The notes beneath the pieces are model-generated. The model saw nothing but the letters and a program-made list of their open reading frames with translations, ran no database searches and was not told the DNA's origin. This document shows, in pieces, positions 55,786 to 64,000 of a stretch of DNA of 64,000 nucleotides. Source of the stretch: Streptomyces formicae (GTDB lineage Bacteria > Actinomycetota > Actinomycetes > Streptomycetales > Streptomycetaceae). Both the position numbers and the translations under genes were made by a program. The stretch is from assembly GCF_002556545.1 (NCBI RefSeq), contig NZ_CP022685.1:434001-498000 (forward strand), given 5' to 3'. Numbering within the stretch: position 1 is the stretch's first letter; the number at the start of each line of letters is the position of its first letter.

Positions 55786-56664
55786 TTACTCCGAAACGAA
55801 CGACACGAGCTTGTCCGGATTGCGGACGATGAACACGCGCTGGACGCGCCCGTCGGCGACCTCCAACTGGAGGACGCTGTCCGGCTTGCCGTCGACGGTG
55901 ACGAGCAGGGACTCGGCGCCATTGACTTCCACGAAGCGGAATTCCACGGCGGCCCCTTCGGTGATCCCCTTGCGGGCGGCGCCCTGGACGAAGCGGCCCA
56001 CCTTGTCGGCGCTCTCGATGACCCGCAGCGGCGCCCTGGACTTGCCGCCGCTGTCGCCGACCAGGGTGACGTCCGGGGCGAGCAGCGACATCAGCCCGTC
56101 GAGATCGCCCTCCGTCGCCGCCGCGAGGAAGCGCTCGGTCAGATCACGGCGTTCGACGGGGTCCACCTGATACCGCGGCGTGCCGTCCTCGACGTGCTTG
56201 CGGGCCCGCCCCGCGAGCTGCCGCACGGCCGCCTCGCTGCGGTCCAGGGTCTGCGCGATGTCGGCGAAGGGGAACCCGAAGGCCTCGCGCAGCACGAACA
56301 CGGCGCGCTCCAGGGGCGAGAGGGACTCCAGGACGACGAGGACCGCGAGGGAGACGGACTCGGCGAGCACGGCCCGTTCCGCGGTGTCGGGGACCTTGGC
56401 GCCGAAGTCCGTGACGTACGGCTCGGGGAGCCAGGGCCCCACGTACGACTCGCGCCGGGACTGGAGGTGGCGCAGCCGGTCGATGGCGAGGCGGGTGGTG
56501 ACGCGCACCAAGTAGGCGCGCGGCTCGCGCACTTCCCCGCGGTCGACGGTCGACCAGCGGAGCCAGGCGTCCTGGACGACGTCCTCCGCGTCGGCCACCC
56601 GGCCGAGCATGCGGTAGGCGACGCCCATCAGGACGGGACGGTGCTCTTCGAAGACCTCGGTCAT
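55786..56664 (-). CDS. sigJ: ECF41-type sigma factor with SnoaL-like C-terminal domain (SigJ-like)
   Basis: 292 residues from ATG 56664; GTG 56679 is an alternative, and neither ribosome site is ideal. Sigma region 2 (AYRMLGRVADAEDVVQDAWLRW, in part) and region 4 (LSPLERAVFVLREAFGFPFADIAQTLDRSEAAVRQLAGRAR, in part) lie in residues ~10-165. The C-terminal SnoaL-like domain carries the ECF41 marks SGGK (DSGGKSRAP) and NPDKL (VRNPDKLVSF). In this family the extension tunes activity in place of an anti-sigma factor. Its usual oxidoreductase or carboxymuconolactone-decarboxylase partner is not adjacent. Confidence 0.9.
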   Translation of the reverse strand: MTEVFEEHRPVLMGVAYRMLGRVADAEDVVQDAWLRWSTVDRGEVREPRAYLVRVTTRLAIDRLRHLQSRRESYVGPWLPEPYVTDFGAKVPDTAERAVLAESVSLAVLVVLESLSPLERAVFVLREAFGFPFADIAQTLDRSEAAVRQLAGRARKHVEDGTPRYQVDPVERRDLTERFLAAATEGDLDGLMSLLAPDVTLVGDSGGKSRAPLRVIESADKVGRFVQGAARKGITEGAAVEFRFVEVNGAESLLVTVDGKPDSVLQLEVADGRVQRVFIVRNPDKLVSFVSE

Positions 56665-56837
56665 GCTGTCGTTAACCACCCCTCCATCCCAACCGACGGA
56701 ACACCCCCTGTCCAGGTGAAACCGGTGCGGCGCACAGCACATCCGGCCGCCCTCTTGAAGTGGAGCCTACTGAGCGGTAATTGTTGCTGACATCACGTCT
56801 AAGGAACCGTCGTCCAGGGACGGGGACAGGAGCAGCC

Positions 56838-57668
56838 ATGGCCGCACAGGTGTCCTTCAGCGTCGCATCGCCCGGCGGTCCCCGGGAGATGACCGTCGCC
56901 TACGAACGGGCGGGCGCGGGCGAGCCGTTGCTGCTCCTGCACGGCATCGGCCACCACTGGCAGGCCTGGTCCCCGGTCATCGACATCCTGGCCGCCGAAC
57001 ACGACGTCATCGCGGTGGACCTGCCGGGCTTCGGCGAGTCCGCCGCGCTGCCGGACGGAGTGCCCTACGACCTCGCCACGGTGACGGCGGCGCTCGGCGC
57101 GCTCTGCGAGGCGCTGGAGGTCGAACGGCCGCACGTGGCGGGCAACTCACTCGGCGGGCTGCTCGCCCTGGAGCTGGGCAGGGACAAGCTCGTGCGCTCG
57201 GTCACCGCGCTCTCCCCCGGCGGCTTCTGGACCCAGGCCGAGCGCCGGTACGCCTTCGGCACACTCCTCGCGATGCGTCAGGGGGCGCGCCTGCTGCCCC
57301 GGCCCACCATCGAGCGGCTCTCCCGCTCCGCGGCCGGGCGGACCGCGCTGACCAGCACCATCTACGCCCGGCCCTGGCGCCGTTCGCCGGAGGCCGTGGT
57401 CGAGGAGACCCTCGCGCTGCGCGCCGCCACGGGCTTCGACGAGACGCTGGCCGCGGGGCGCGACGTCCTCTTCCAGGACGACGTGCCGGACATCCCGGTC
57501 ACCGTCGCCTGGGGCACCAAGGACCGGCTGCTGCTGCGCCGCCAGGGCATCCGCGCCAAGCACACCATCCCCGGCGCGCGCCTCGTCCGGCTGCCGGGCT
57601 GCGGGCACGTGCCGATGAACGACGATCCGGCCCTGGTCGCCCGGGTCATCCTGGACACCTGCCGCTGA
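56838..57668 (+). CDS. Alpha/beta hydrolase
   Basis: 276 residues from ATG 56838 (CAGGAGCAGCC upstream). Fold marks are LLLLHGIGHHWQAW, VDLPGFGESAAL, the elbow VAGNSLGGLLAL with Ser at about residue 104, Asp in WGTKDRLL and His in LPGCGHVPMNDDP, so the triad is complete. It is a soluble esterase-like enzyme, substrate unknown. It is divergent from the ECF41 sigma gene. GACATCACG... CGTCGTC upstream (56789-56816) has a loose resemblance to an ECF-type promoter; this is weak. Confidence 0.9.
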   Translation: MAAQVSFSVASPGGPREMTVAYERAGAGEPLLLLHGIGHHWQAWSPVIDILAAEHDVIAVDLPGFGESAALPDGVPYDLATVTAALGALCEALEVERPHVAGNSLGGLLALELGRDKLVRSVTALSPGGFWTQAERRYAFGTLLAMRQGARLLPRPTIERLSRSAAGRTALTSTIYARPWRRSPEAVVEETLALRAATGFDETLAAGRDVLFQDDVPDIPVTVAWGTKDRLLLRRQGIRAKHTIPGARLVRLPGCGHVPMNDDPALVARVILDTCR

Positions 57669-57716
57669 CCGGCGCGCGGTCGGGGGCGTCGCCGTGCGGC
57701 AACGCCCCCGGCGTGG

Positions 57717-58127
57717 TCAGGAGTTGGACCAGCCCCGCCGGGAGAGGACCAGGCGGTAGCCGTCCGGGTCCTCGATCGTGACGCCCCACTCGTTCCAGTA
57801 GGGGTTGGGCGAGAGCACGCGTCTGCCGCCGTGCTCCTCGAGGCGCACCACCAGGTCCTCGGGCACCTCCTCGTCCACGTAGACGACGAGCAGGTCCTCC
57901 TCGGTGGGCACCGGCTCGACGGGCGCGGTCGCGTCGTGGACGAGTTCGAGGTGCCAGGAGGCGTCGGGCCAGCCCAGCATCAACAGGTCGTGCTCCCCGT
58001 GGGCTTGCCCGCCCGCCGACCGCCAGACCACGCTCAGCCCGAGCCCCTCGGCCCAGAAGCGCTCGGCCGCGGCGAGGTCGCGCGAGGGGCGGGCTATGCG
58101 GATGTGGCTCTGACCGTTGACGGGCAC
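57717..58127 (-). CDS. VOC/glyoxalase-like protein
   Basis: 136 residues from GTG 58127, with GAAGGAGCACGCC directly upstream; the ATG at 58187 has no such site. VOC fold: IRIARPSRDLAAAERFWAEGLGLSVVW near the N-terminus (in part), LELVHD in the middle, and VTIEDPDGYRLVLSRRGW at the end. Metal ligands His and Glu are present at usual places. The role is unknown. It is separated from the downstream hydrolase end by 48 bp, converging. Confidence 0.88.
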   Translation of the reverse strand: MPVNGQSHIRIARPSRDLAAAERFWAEGLGLSVVWRSAGGQAHGEHDLLMLGWPDASWHLELVHDATAPVEPVPTEEDLLVVYVDEEVPEDLVVRLEEHGGRRVLSPNPYWNEWGVTIEDPDGYRLVLSRRGWSNS

Positions 58128-58190
58128 GGCGTGCTCCTTCTCTCGGGCACGCCCCGTGACGTGCCGTGCGCCGAGCTTAGACATCACCGG

Positions 58191-58859
58191 CTACGCGCCA
58201 CCGGCGGCGTACAGCGTGGCGAACAGCCCCCGCGCGCGGGTCCCGTCCGGCGCCGACCAGGCACCCGTGACATGACCGCTCGCCCCTCGCGCGGCGAGCG
58301 GCGATCCTTCGGGGGCGGGCCGCAGGATCCGGTGCAGGCTGAGACGCCCGCCGTCCCGCGCGGTCAGCTCGGTGCTTTCGGAGCCCTCGGCGACGATCGC
58401 GGCGAGGTCCCTGGCGACGGGAGCTTCGGCCGCCGAGCAGGAGCTGATGACCTCCTGGTCGACGACGTCGCTCGTGTTCTGGTCCTGCGCCCGCACCCGC
58501 CCCTCGACCAGGGCCCACAACTGCTCGACGAGGACCGAGTCGTAGCAGCCGTCGTACGCCCAGCGCCGCCCGAGCACCCCGTGCTCCATCGTGCCGACCA
58601 GGGCGTGTTCCGCACCCTCCAGCGGGGCACCGCGATAGGTGAGGGGCAGCAGGTAGGTGACAGGGACGGGCCCGGCGCCGTCGGTGACCACGACGAACTC
58701 CATGCCGACCTCGCCCCGCGGGTCGTCGAGCCGGAAGCCACCGGCCTTCGCCAGCTCCGGTGCGCCCGCGCCGCCCCGGTACCACGGACGGGAGGGCAGC
58801 CAGGAGGTGAGCAGTTCCCGTTTGGTCGGCTTCAGGACGGTGTGGTGGATGACGGCCAT
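58191..58859 (-). CDS. Maltokinase N-terminal cap-like protein
   Basis: 222 residues from ATG 58859. The start LKPTKRELLTSWLPSRPWYRG is like the N-terminal cap of Mak maltokinases (WLP-Q-WF-GK). The rest (EFVVVTDGAGPVPVTYLLPLTYR, EHGVLGRRWAYDGCYDSVLVEQLW) also matches the cap, but there is no kinase domain. I recall stand-alone proteins of this type (CG0192-like) in Actinobacteria; their function is unknown. It is divergent from the phoD gene. Confidence 0.75.
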   Translation of the reverse strand: MAVIHHTVLKPTKRELLTSWLPSRPWYRGGAGAPELAKAGGFRLDDPRGEVGMEFVVVTDGAGPVPVTYLLPLTYRGAPLEGAEHALVGTMEHGVLGRRWAYDGCYDSVLVEQLWALVEGRVRAQDQNTSDVVDQEVISSCSAAEAPVARDLAAIVAEGSESTELTARDGGRLSLHRILRPAPEGSPLAARGASGHVTGAWSAPDGTRARGLFATLYAAGGA

Positions 58860-59056
58860 CGCGGATGATCTCTTTCCCCGGGCGGGCCCTCGGCGGGCTC
58901 TGGACAGGCACGGACGATCACACCTTCGCATCCGCCACGCGCGGCGGTTCCCCTGGAGCCGCCATGAGTTGTTCACTTGTGCTTCGCGTGGGCGCTGTGG
59001 CGCATCACCCGTCGGCCCACCGCACACTGGTCGCACCCGTCACTGGAGGCGCATTC

Positions 59057-60637
59057 ATGTCACACCGTCAGCCGAGCCCGTCCCCCCGTCGCCGCAGCGT
59101 GCTGCGCGGATCGCTCGCCGTTCCCGCGGCGCTCGCCGTGCCCGCGCTGGCCGGGGCGGCCCCTTCGCTCGCCCTCTCGGGTCGCCCGAAGGCCGGCTGG
59201 GGCGTGCAGGCCGGGGACGTGACCGCGCACGCGGGGCTCGTGTGGGTGCGCTCCGACAGGGCCGCGCGCATGATCGTGGAGACGTCGGCCACCGAGTCGT
59301 TCCGCAATCCGCGCCGCTGGCACGGCCCGCTGCTCGGCCCCGACACGGACTTCACGGGCACCACGCGCCTGCGCGGCCTGCCCGCGGGTGAGCAGATCCA
59401 CTACCGCGTACTCCTCGCGGATCCGGACGATCCCCGCCGTACGGGCCAGCCGGTCACCGGCACGTTCCGCACCTCCCCCAAGGGCCGCAAGGACGGCGTG
59501 CGCTTCCTGTGGTCCGGCGACATCGCGGGACAGGGATGGGGCATCAATCCGGACCGGGGCGGCTACCGCGTCTTCGAGGAGATGCGCAGGCGCGACCCCG
59601 ACTTCTTCCTGTGCAGCGGCGACAACATCTACGCGGACGGGCCGATCCTGCCGAGCGTGACGCTGCCCGACGGCACCGTGTGGCGCAACGTCACCACGGA
59701 GGAGAAGTCGAAGGTCGCCGAGTCGCTCGCGGAGTTCCGCGGGGCGTTCCGCTACAACCTGCTCGACGAGAACCTGCGCCGGTTCAACGCCCAGGTGCCC
59801 TCCATCGTCCAGTGGGACGACCACGAGGTGCACAACAACTGGTACCCGGGGCAGATCCTCAGCGACGCCCGCTACACGGAGAAGAACGTGGACGTCCTCG
59901 CGGAGCGTTCGCTGCGGGCGTTCAGCGAGTACTTCCCCGTCTCGACGCTGCCGCCCGGCGACGAGGACGGACGGGTGTACCGCGTGCTGCGGCACGGACC
60001 GCTGCTCGACGTGTTCGTGCTCGACATGCGTTCGTACCGCAACGCCAACTCGCCCGGCAGACAGCCCGACGACACCACGGGGATCCTCGGCGCGCGCCAG
60101 CTCGCCTGGCTGAAGCGGGAGTTGTCGCGATCGCGCGCCGTGTGGAAGGTGATCGCGTCCGACATGCCGCTGGGGCTCGTCGTGCCCGACGGCAGCGCCA
60201 ACTTCGAGGCGGTGGCCCAGGGCGACCCGGGCGCCCCGCTCGGCCGTGAACTGCAGATCGCCGAGCTCCTGCGGCATATCAAGCGCCACAAGGTCACCGG
60301 GACGCTGTGGCTGACCGCCGACGTGCACTACACGTCGGCCCAGCACTACGATCCCTCGCGCGCGGCCTTCAAGGACTTCGCGCCGTTCTGGGAGTTCGTG
60401 TCGGGACCGCTGGCCGCCGGTGGCTTCCCCGCGACGAAGCTCGACGGCACGTTCGGCCCCGAGCAGCCGTTCATCAAGGCGCCGAGCCGCGCGAACACCT
60501 CGCCCGCCGAGACGCCGCAGTACTTCGGCGAGGTCGACATCGACGGTGACAGCGGGGTGCTGACGGTGCGACTGCGGCAGGAGGGCGGCGGCGTGCTGTT
60601 CACCCAGGAGCTACAGCCGGGGCGTGTGGGGCAGTAG
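59057..60637 (+). CDS. phoD: Tat-exported PhoD-type alkaline phosphatase
   Basis: 526 residues from ATG 59057 (GGAGGCGCATTC upstream). A Tat signal (PRRRSVLRGSLAVPAALAVPALAGA) covers residues ~10-45. A fibronectin-like N-terminal domain is followed by the metallophosphatase core: LWSGDIAGQGWG, LCSGDNIYADG, VQWDDHEVHNNW and LTADVHYTSAQHY provide metal ligands. PhoD needs Ca2+ and Fe3+ and frees phosphate from esters outside the cell. Pho-box repeats upstream were not evident. Confidence 0.92.
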   Translation: MSHRQPSPSPRRRSVLRGSLAVPAALAVPALAGAAPSLALSGRPKAGWGVQAGDVTAHAGLVWVRSDRAARMIVETSATESFRNPRRWHGPLLGPDTDFTGTTRLRGLPAGEQIHYRVLLADPDDPRRTGQPVTGTFRTSPKGRKDGVRFLWSGDIAGQGWGINPDRGGYRVFEEMRRRDPDFFLCSGDNIYADGPILPSVTLPDGTVWRNVTTEEKSKVAESLAEFRGAFRYNLLDENLRRFNAQVPSIVQWDDHEVHNNWYPGQILSDARYTEKNVDVLAERSLRAFSEYFPVSTLPPGDEDGRVYRVLRHGPLLDVFVLDMRSYRNANSPGRQPDDTTGILGARQLAWLKRELSRSRAVWKVIASDMPLGLVVPDGSANFEAVAQGDPGAPLGRELQIAELLRHIKRHKVTGTLWLTADVHYTSAQHYDPSRAAFKDFAPFWEFVSGPLAAGGFPATKLDGTFGPEQPFIKAPSRANTSPAETPQYFGEVDIDGDSGVLTVRLRQEGGGVLFTQELQPGRVGQ

Positions 60638-60772
60638 AGGCCCCGGCGGTTGGGGAGACCCGGGCGGCGCATCGACGCCAGGCAAATAAGAAGCAAAGCG
60701 GCAAAATGCCTCTTTACCCATCGGTCACAGGACGTTCGTGATCACGCAACACCGGTCCTCCACAGTGGCCGT

Positions 60773-62230
60773 ATGCGAGCTGACCTCTCTGATGTGACCC
60801 GGACCAAACACGGCCGCCCCGTCCACCACTGGCGGCGCGACGTGGTCGAACTGGCCGCTCTGTTCACCGCCGTCGCGGTGGCGGACGCGGTCGCGAACAT
60901 GGTGGGGCACGGGCCCGACGGACCCGCCCTGCTTGCGATCTCGGCCGTGGTGCTGCTCGCCACGGCCGGGTTCCACACCTGGTGGGCACGGCGCCACGGC
61001 CATGCCCCGCCGCCCCCGCACGATACCGGCGCCCGGCCGCCCGCAGCCGCGGAGCAGGCCGGGCACGCGCCGTCCCCCGCCGCTCCGGGAAGCCTCGGTG
61101 AACCGTCGGGGGCGACGACGCTCTGGCGGATGCGGACGACCGTCCGGGACGAGCCGGGCTCGCTCGCCGCGCTGTGCGTGACGCTCGCCGAACGGCACGT
61201 CGACATCCTCAGCCTCCAGGCCCACCCGCTGGCCGAAGGCACCGTCGACGAGTTCCTGCTGCGCGCGCCCGAAGCGCTGTCCGCTGCCGAGATCACCCGG
61301 GCACTCGCCCACGCGGGCGGCACGGGGACCTGGATCGAGCGCGCCGACGCGCACGACCTCGTCGACGCGCCCACCCGCGTCCTGGGCCTGGCGACCCGCA
61401 CCGCCCTGGATGCCGCCGAACTGCCGCTCGCACTGCGTCACTTGCTGGGCCGCTGCACCATCCGCTCCTCGCCCGCGGGCGCGCGGTCCGCGACGCGCGA
61501 GGACGAGGCCGCGCCCGCTCACGGCACGCCCGTCGACGGCGCGCTCGAAGGGACCCTGCTGCGGCTCAAGGGCCCCGAGGGCGAAGTGATCACCGTGGAG
61601 CGGCCGTATCTGCCGTTCACCCCTACGGAGTTCGCGCGGGCGCGGGCCCTGGTCGACCTCGACACGCGGCTCGGACCGCGCATGCCGCGCGGCCAGGACG
61701 TGCTGACGCTGCCGGAGGGCAACTCCATCACCGTGCGGCGGGCCGACACCGCCGACGTCGAGGCCGCCAAGGCCATGCACGACCGCTGCTCGCCCCGCAC
61801 GCTCGCCCTGCGCTACCACGGCCCGGTCCAGGACGCCGACCGCTACCTCCACCACCTGCTCAGCCCCCGGTTCGGCCGCACCCTCGCGGTGCAGACCGCG
61901 TCGGGGCGCGTCGTCGGCATCGGCCACCTGCTCTGGGACGGCGACGAGACCGAGATCGCGCTGCTCGTCGAGGACGACTGGCAGCGGCGCGGCATCGGCG
62001 GCCTGCTGCTCGGCCGTCTGGTGACGCTCGCGGTCGAGGCGGGCTGCGACAGCGTGTACGCGGTGACGCAGGCGTCCAACACGGGAATGGTCGCGGCGAT
62101 GCGCGGGCTCGGCCTGCCGCTCGACTACCAGATCGAGGAGGGCACGCTGGTGATCACGGCCCGCCTCGACACCACGCCGGTCAACTCACGACTGCCGTAC
62201 GACCACGAACGCCAGCAGGCGGACCGCTGA
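60773..62230 (+). CDS. Membrane-anchored ACT-GNAT protein (possible amino-acid-regulated acetyltransferase)
   Basis: 485 residues from ATG 60773; no good ribosome site, so the start is uncertain. Domains in order: two membrane helices (residues ~24-41 and 48-66), a Pro/Ala linker (~75-115), an ACT domain (~118-190, MRTTVRDEPGSLAALCVTLAERHVDILSLQAHP in part), a linker, and a GNAT domain (~320-470, ALLVEDDWQRRGIGGLLLGRLVTLA, with R-G-I-G). Soluble ACT-GNAT protein acetyltransferases controlled by amino acids are known in Actinobacteria; the membrane anchor is unusual. The 3' end overlaps the next gene by 50 bp, converging. Confidence 0.8.
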   Translation: MRADLSDVTRTKHGRPVHHWRRDVVELAALFTAVAVADAVANMVGHGPDGPALLAISAVVLLATAGFHTWWARRHGHAPPPPHDTGARPPAAAEQAGHAPSPAAPGSLGEPSGATTLWRMRTTVRDEPGSLAALCVTLAERHVDILSLQAHPLAEGTVDEFLLRAPEALSAAEITRALAHAGGTGTWIERADAHDLVDAPTRVLGLATRTALDAAELPLALRHLLGRCTIRSSPAGARSATREDEAAPAHGTPVDGALEGTLLRLKGPEGEVITVERPYLPFTPTEFARARALVDLDTRLGPRMPRGQDVLTLPEGNSITVRRADTADVEAAKAMHDRCSPRTLALRYHGPVQDADRYLHHLLSPRFGRTLAVQTASGRVVGIGHLLWDGDETEIALLVEDDWQRRGIGGLLLGRLVTLAVEAGCDSVYAVTQASNTGMVAAMRGLGLPLDYQIEEGTLVITARLDTTPVNSRLPYDHERQQADR

Positions 62231-63467
62231 CAGGTCCGAGTGCCCTGTCCAGGTCGCGCCAGAGGTCATCGACGTCCTCGAGCCCCGCCGACATGCGCAG
62301 CAGCCGGTCGCTCACCCCGCAGGCGCGCCGGTCCGCCGGGTCGACGACCCGGTGGCTGATGGACGCCGGGTGCTGGATGAGCGTGTCGACGCTGCCGAGG
62401 CTGACCGCCGGGGTGATCAGGCGTACTCCCGCGATCACCTCGTGCGGGTCGCCGTGCACCTCGAAGGCGACCATGGCGCCGCCGAGCCGCGGATAGTGGA
62501 CGCGGGACACGCGCGGGTCGGCGGCGAGGCGGCGTGCCAGTTCCGCCGCGTTGGCCGACGCCGCGCGCACCCGTACGGGGAGCGTGGCCAGGCCGCGCAG
62601 CAGCAGATAGCCGGCGAGTGGGTGCAGCACCCCGCCGGTGGTGAACCGCACCTGGCGCAGCCGTCGCGCGAGTTCCTCGTCGCAGGCGACCACGCCGCCC
62701 ATGACGTCGCCGTGCCCGCCCAGGTACTTGGTCGCGCTGTGCAGCACGAGCCGGGCGCCGCTCTCGGCGGGCCGTTGCAGCACGGGCGTGGCGAAGGTGT
62801 TGTCGGCGAGCAGCGGCACCTCGCCGCAGGCGCGGGCGACGGCGGACAGGTCGAGTTCGGCGAGCGTGGGGTTGGCCGGTGACTCGACCATCACCAGGCC
62901 GGTGTCGGGGCGGACGGCGGCCGCGATGGCGGCGGCCGCGTCGCCCTCCCCTTCGGGGCCCTCGAGGTCCCACCGGTCCACCCAGGTCACCTCGGTGCCG
63001 ACGAGGCTCGCGGTCAGGAGGTGGTCGCTGCACCCGTACAGCGGCCGGACCGCGACGACGTGGCGCAGGCCCGCCGCCGCACGGGCCAGGACCACCGCGG
63101 TCAGGGCCGCCATGCCGCTGGCGAACGCGACCGCGCTCTCGGTGCCTTCGAGCCGGGCGAGCGCGGTCTCGAACCGGGCGACGGTCGGATTGCCGAGGCG
63201 TGCGTAGACGGGCGGCCCGCCGTCCAGCGCGCCGTCCGCGGCGAAGGCGTCGATGCGGGCGGCCTCGCCCCTGCTGTCGTAGGAGGGGTAGGTCGTGGAG
63301 AGGTCGATCGGCGCGGCGTGCAGGCCGAGTTCGGCCAGGTCGTCCCGTCCGGCGTGCACGGCCTCGGTGGCCAGGGCACGCGAGGGGCGGGTGCTCGTGG
63401 CCACCGCCGTCGCCAGGGCGCCGCCATCGGTGGTGGGGCGCCGTGCCGTGTTCGTGTTCGCTTCCAT
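62181..63467 (-). CDS. Cys/Met-metabolism PLP enzyme (cystathionine gamma-lyase/synthase-like)
   Basis: 428 residues from ATG 63467; no strong ribosome site, and ATG 63485 is possible. A fold-I trans-sulfuration enzyme: YPSYDSRGEA, YARLGNPTVARFETALARLEGTESAVAFASGMAA spread over residues ~90-125, VESPANPTLAELDLSAVA, ADNTFATPVLQRP, and the PLP lysine in HSATKYLGGHGDVMGG. It acts on cystathionine, homocysteine, or methionine-like substrates. It is divergent from an Lrp/AsnC regulator that likely controls it. Its 3' end overlaps the GNAT gene by 50 bp. Confidence 0.9.
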   Translation of the reverse strand: MEANTNTARRPTTDGGALATAVATSTRPSRALATEAVHAGRDDLAELGLHAAPIDLSTTYPSYDSRGEAARIDAFAADGALDGGPPVYARLGNPTVARFETALARLEGTESAVAFASGMAALTAVVLARAAAGLRHVVAVRPLYGCSDHLLTASLVGTEVTWVDRWDLEGPEGEGDAAAAIAAAVRPDTGLVMVESPANPTLAELDLSAVARACGEVPLLADNTFATPVLQRPAESGARLVLHSATKYLGGHGDVMGGVVACDEELARRLRQVRFTTGGVLHPLAGYLLLRGLATLPVRVRAASANAAELARRLAADPRVSRVHYPRLGGAMVAFEVHGDPHEVIAGVRLITPAVSLGSVDTLIQHPASISHRVVDPADRRACGVSDRLLRMSAGLEDVDDLWRDLDRALGPVSGPPAGVRGRTAVVS

Positions 63468-63527
63468 GCCGCACAGCCTGAACATCGCCCGGGTCCCGAG
63501 GGTCAAGTACCGTGCTACGTTCGGCCG

Positions 63528-64000
63528 ATGGCCGAATCTGTCGCACTCGACCCGGTGGATCTCCACATCCTGCGGCTGTTGCAGAACGACGCCCGGACCA
63601 CCTACCGGGATCTCGCCGCGCAGGTCGGCGTCGCGCCGTCGACCTGTCTTGATCGTGTGACGCGGCTGCGGCGCTCGGGAGTGATTCTCGGACATCAGCT
63701 GCGGCTCGACCCCGCGAAGCTCGGGCGCGGCCTCGAAGCACTGCTCTCGGTGCAGGTGCGCCCGCACCGCCGTGATCTCGTGGGGCCGTTCGTGGACCGG
63801 ATCAGAGCGCTGCCCGAGGCGCTCTCGCTGTTCCACCTCACGGGTCCTGAGGACTTTCTCGTGCATGTCGCCGTGGCCGACCCGGCCGATCTGCAGCGGC
63901 TGGTGCTCGACGAGTTCACCGCGCGGCGCGAAGTGGCCCGCGTGGAGACCCGGTTGATCTTCCAGCAATGGGCGTGCGGCCCGCTGCTTCCGCCGGACGC
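63528..64000 (+). CDS. Lrp/AsnC-family transcriptional regulator, 3' end cut by the window
   Basis: 157 codons are visible from ATG 63528; the stop lies beyond the right edge. The helix-turn-helix is LDPVDLHILRLLQNDARTTYRDLAAQVGVAPSTCLDRVTRL (in part, residues ~8-50), followed by the RAM/Lrp ligand domain (from LEALLSVQVRP, with HLTGPEDFLVHVAV). The family binds amino acids and works as octamers. It is divergent from the PLP enzyme gene 60 bp away, a common pairing in which the regulator induces amino-acid breakdown. Confidence 0.94.
   Translation, partial: MAESVALDPVDLHILRLLQNDARTTYRDLAAQVGVAPSTCLDRVTRLRRSGVILGHQLRLDPAKLGRGLEALLSVQVRPHRRDLVGPFVDRIRALPEALSLFHLTGPEDFLVHVAVADPADLQRLVLDEFTARREVARVETRLIFQQWACGPLLPPD

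Overview
The window is high-GC actinomycete DNA, almost certainly a Streptomyces chromosome. The evidence is a strong G/C third-position bias, long empty ORFs on the opposite strand of real genes, GTG and TTG starts with purine-rich ribosome sites, and typical Streptomyces families: an XRE/DUF5753 + DUF397 + HATPase cassette, a SAV_915-type protein, a c-di-AMP riboswitch before an NlpC/P60 gene, and an RHH/Fic-like toxin-antitoxin pair. From memory, the order urease, bioFBAD, purB resembles the SCO1231-SCO1254 neighbourhood of S. coelicolor; this was not checked. No tRNA, rRNA, CRISPR array or intact mobile element was seen.

Region by region. 1-2108: the 3' end of a RiPP tailoring locus, with a B12-type radical SAM enzyme apparently fused to a second domain, then a class I methyltransferase; the precursor gene would lie off the left edge. 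2118-6895: a complete urease operon ureABCFGD on the minus strand, with a candidate GlnR site upstream and a repeat cluster between ureF and ureG. 7095-15421: accessory genes. They are a TetR/membrane protein pair, a Tn3 transposase fossil, an aldo/keto reductase behind a MerR-type promoter, a LysR/hydrolase/MFS export cluster, an orphan Phd antitoxin and a ClpP paralogue with a small partner. 15422-20061: a riboswitch-controlled cell-wall hydrolase, a LysE/LysR pair and a whiJ-like regulator cassette whose XRE gene carries a TTA (bldA) codon.

20097-24646 is the biotin locus, bioF divergent from bioBAD, with a perfect 7-bp-arm dyad between them. 24814-34226 holds a methyltransferase, a glyoxalase-like gene, a toxin-antitoxin pair, a MacB-like ABC exporter, an F420-type oxidoreductase and two coupled CNNM/CorC membrane proteins. 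34227-35045 is a small scar region with an ABC-F fossil and a phage-type holin. 35100-42674 runs through a flavin reductase, a YczE/MarR pair with an 18-bp-arm dyad, an SGNH hydrolase, purB, lysA, a SAV_915-type gene and a GNAT gene.

42971-49127 is one operon for methylmalonyl-CoA isomerisation (mutA, mutB, meaB) plus 3-hydroxyisobutyryl-CoA hydrolase, which points to valine/propionate catabolism. 49135-64000 holds a TTA-containing hypothetical, an ABC exporter divergent from a two-component system, a ROK and a GntR regulator with a dre-like promoter site, an ECF41-type sigma factor, hydrolases, a Tat-exported PhoD phosphatase, a membrane-ACT-GNAT protein and a PLP enzyme divergent from an Lrp regulator cut by the right edge.

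I found no wholly new multi-gene system. The best leads are the fused RiPP radical SAM protein, the degenerate Fic/Doc toxin, the two bldA codons, the membrane-ACT-GNAT protein and several strong regulatory dyads.
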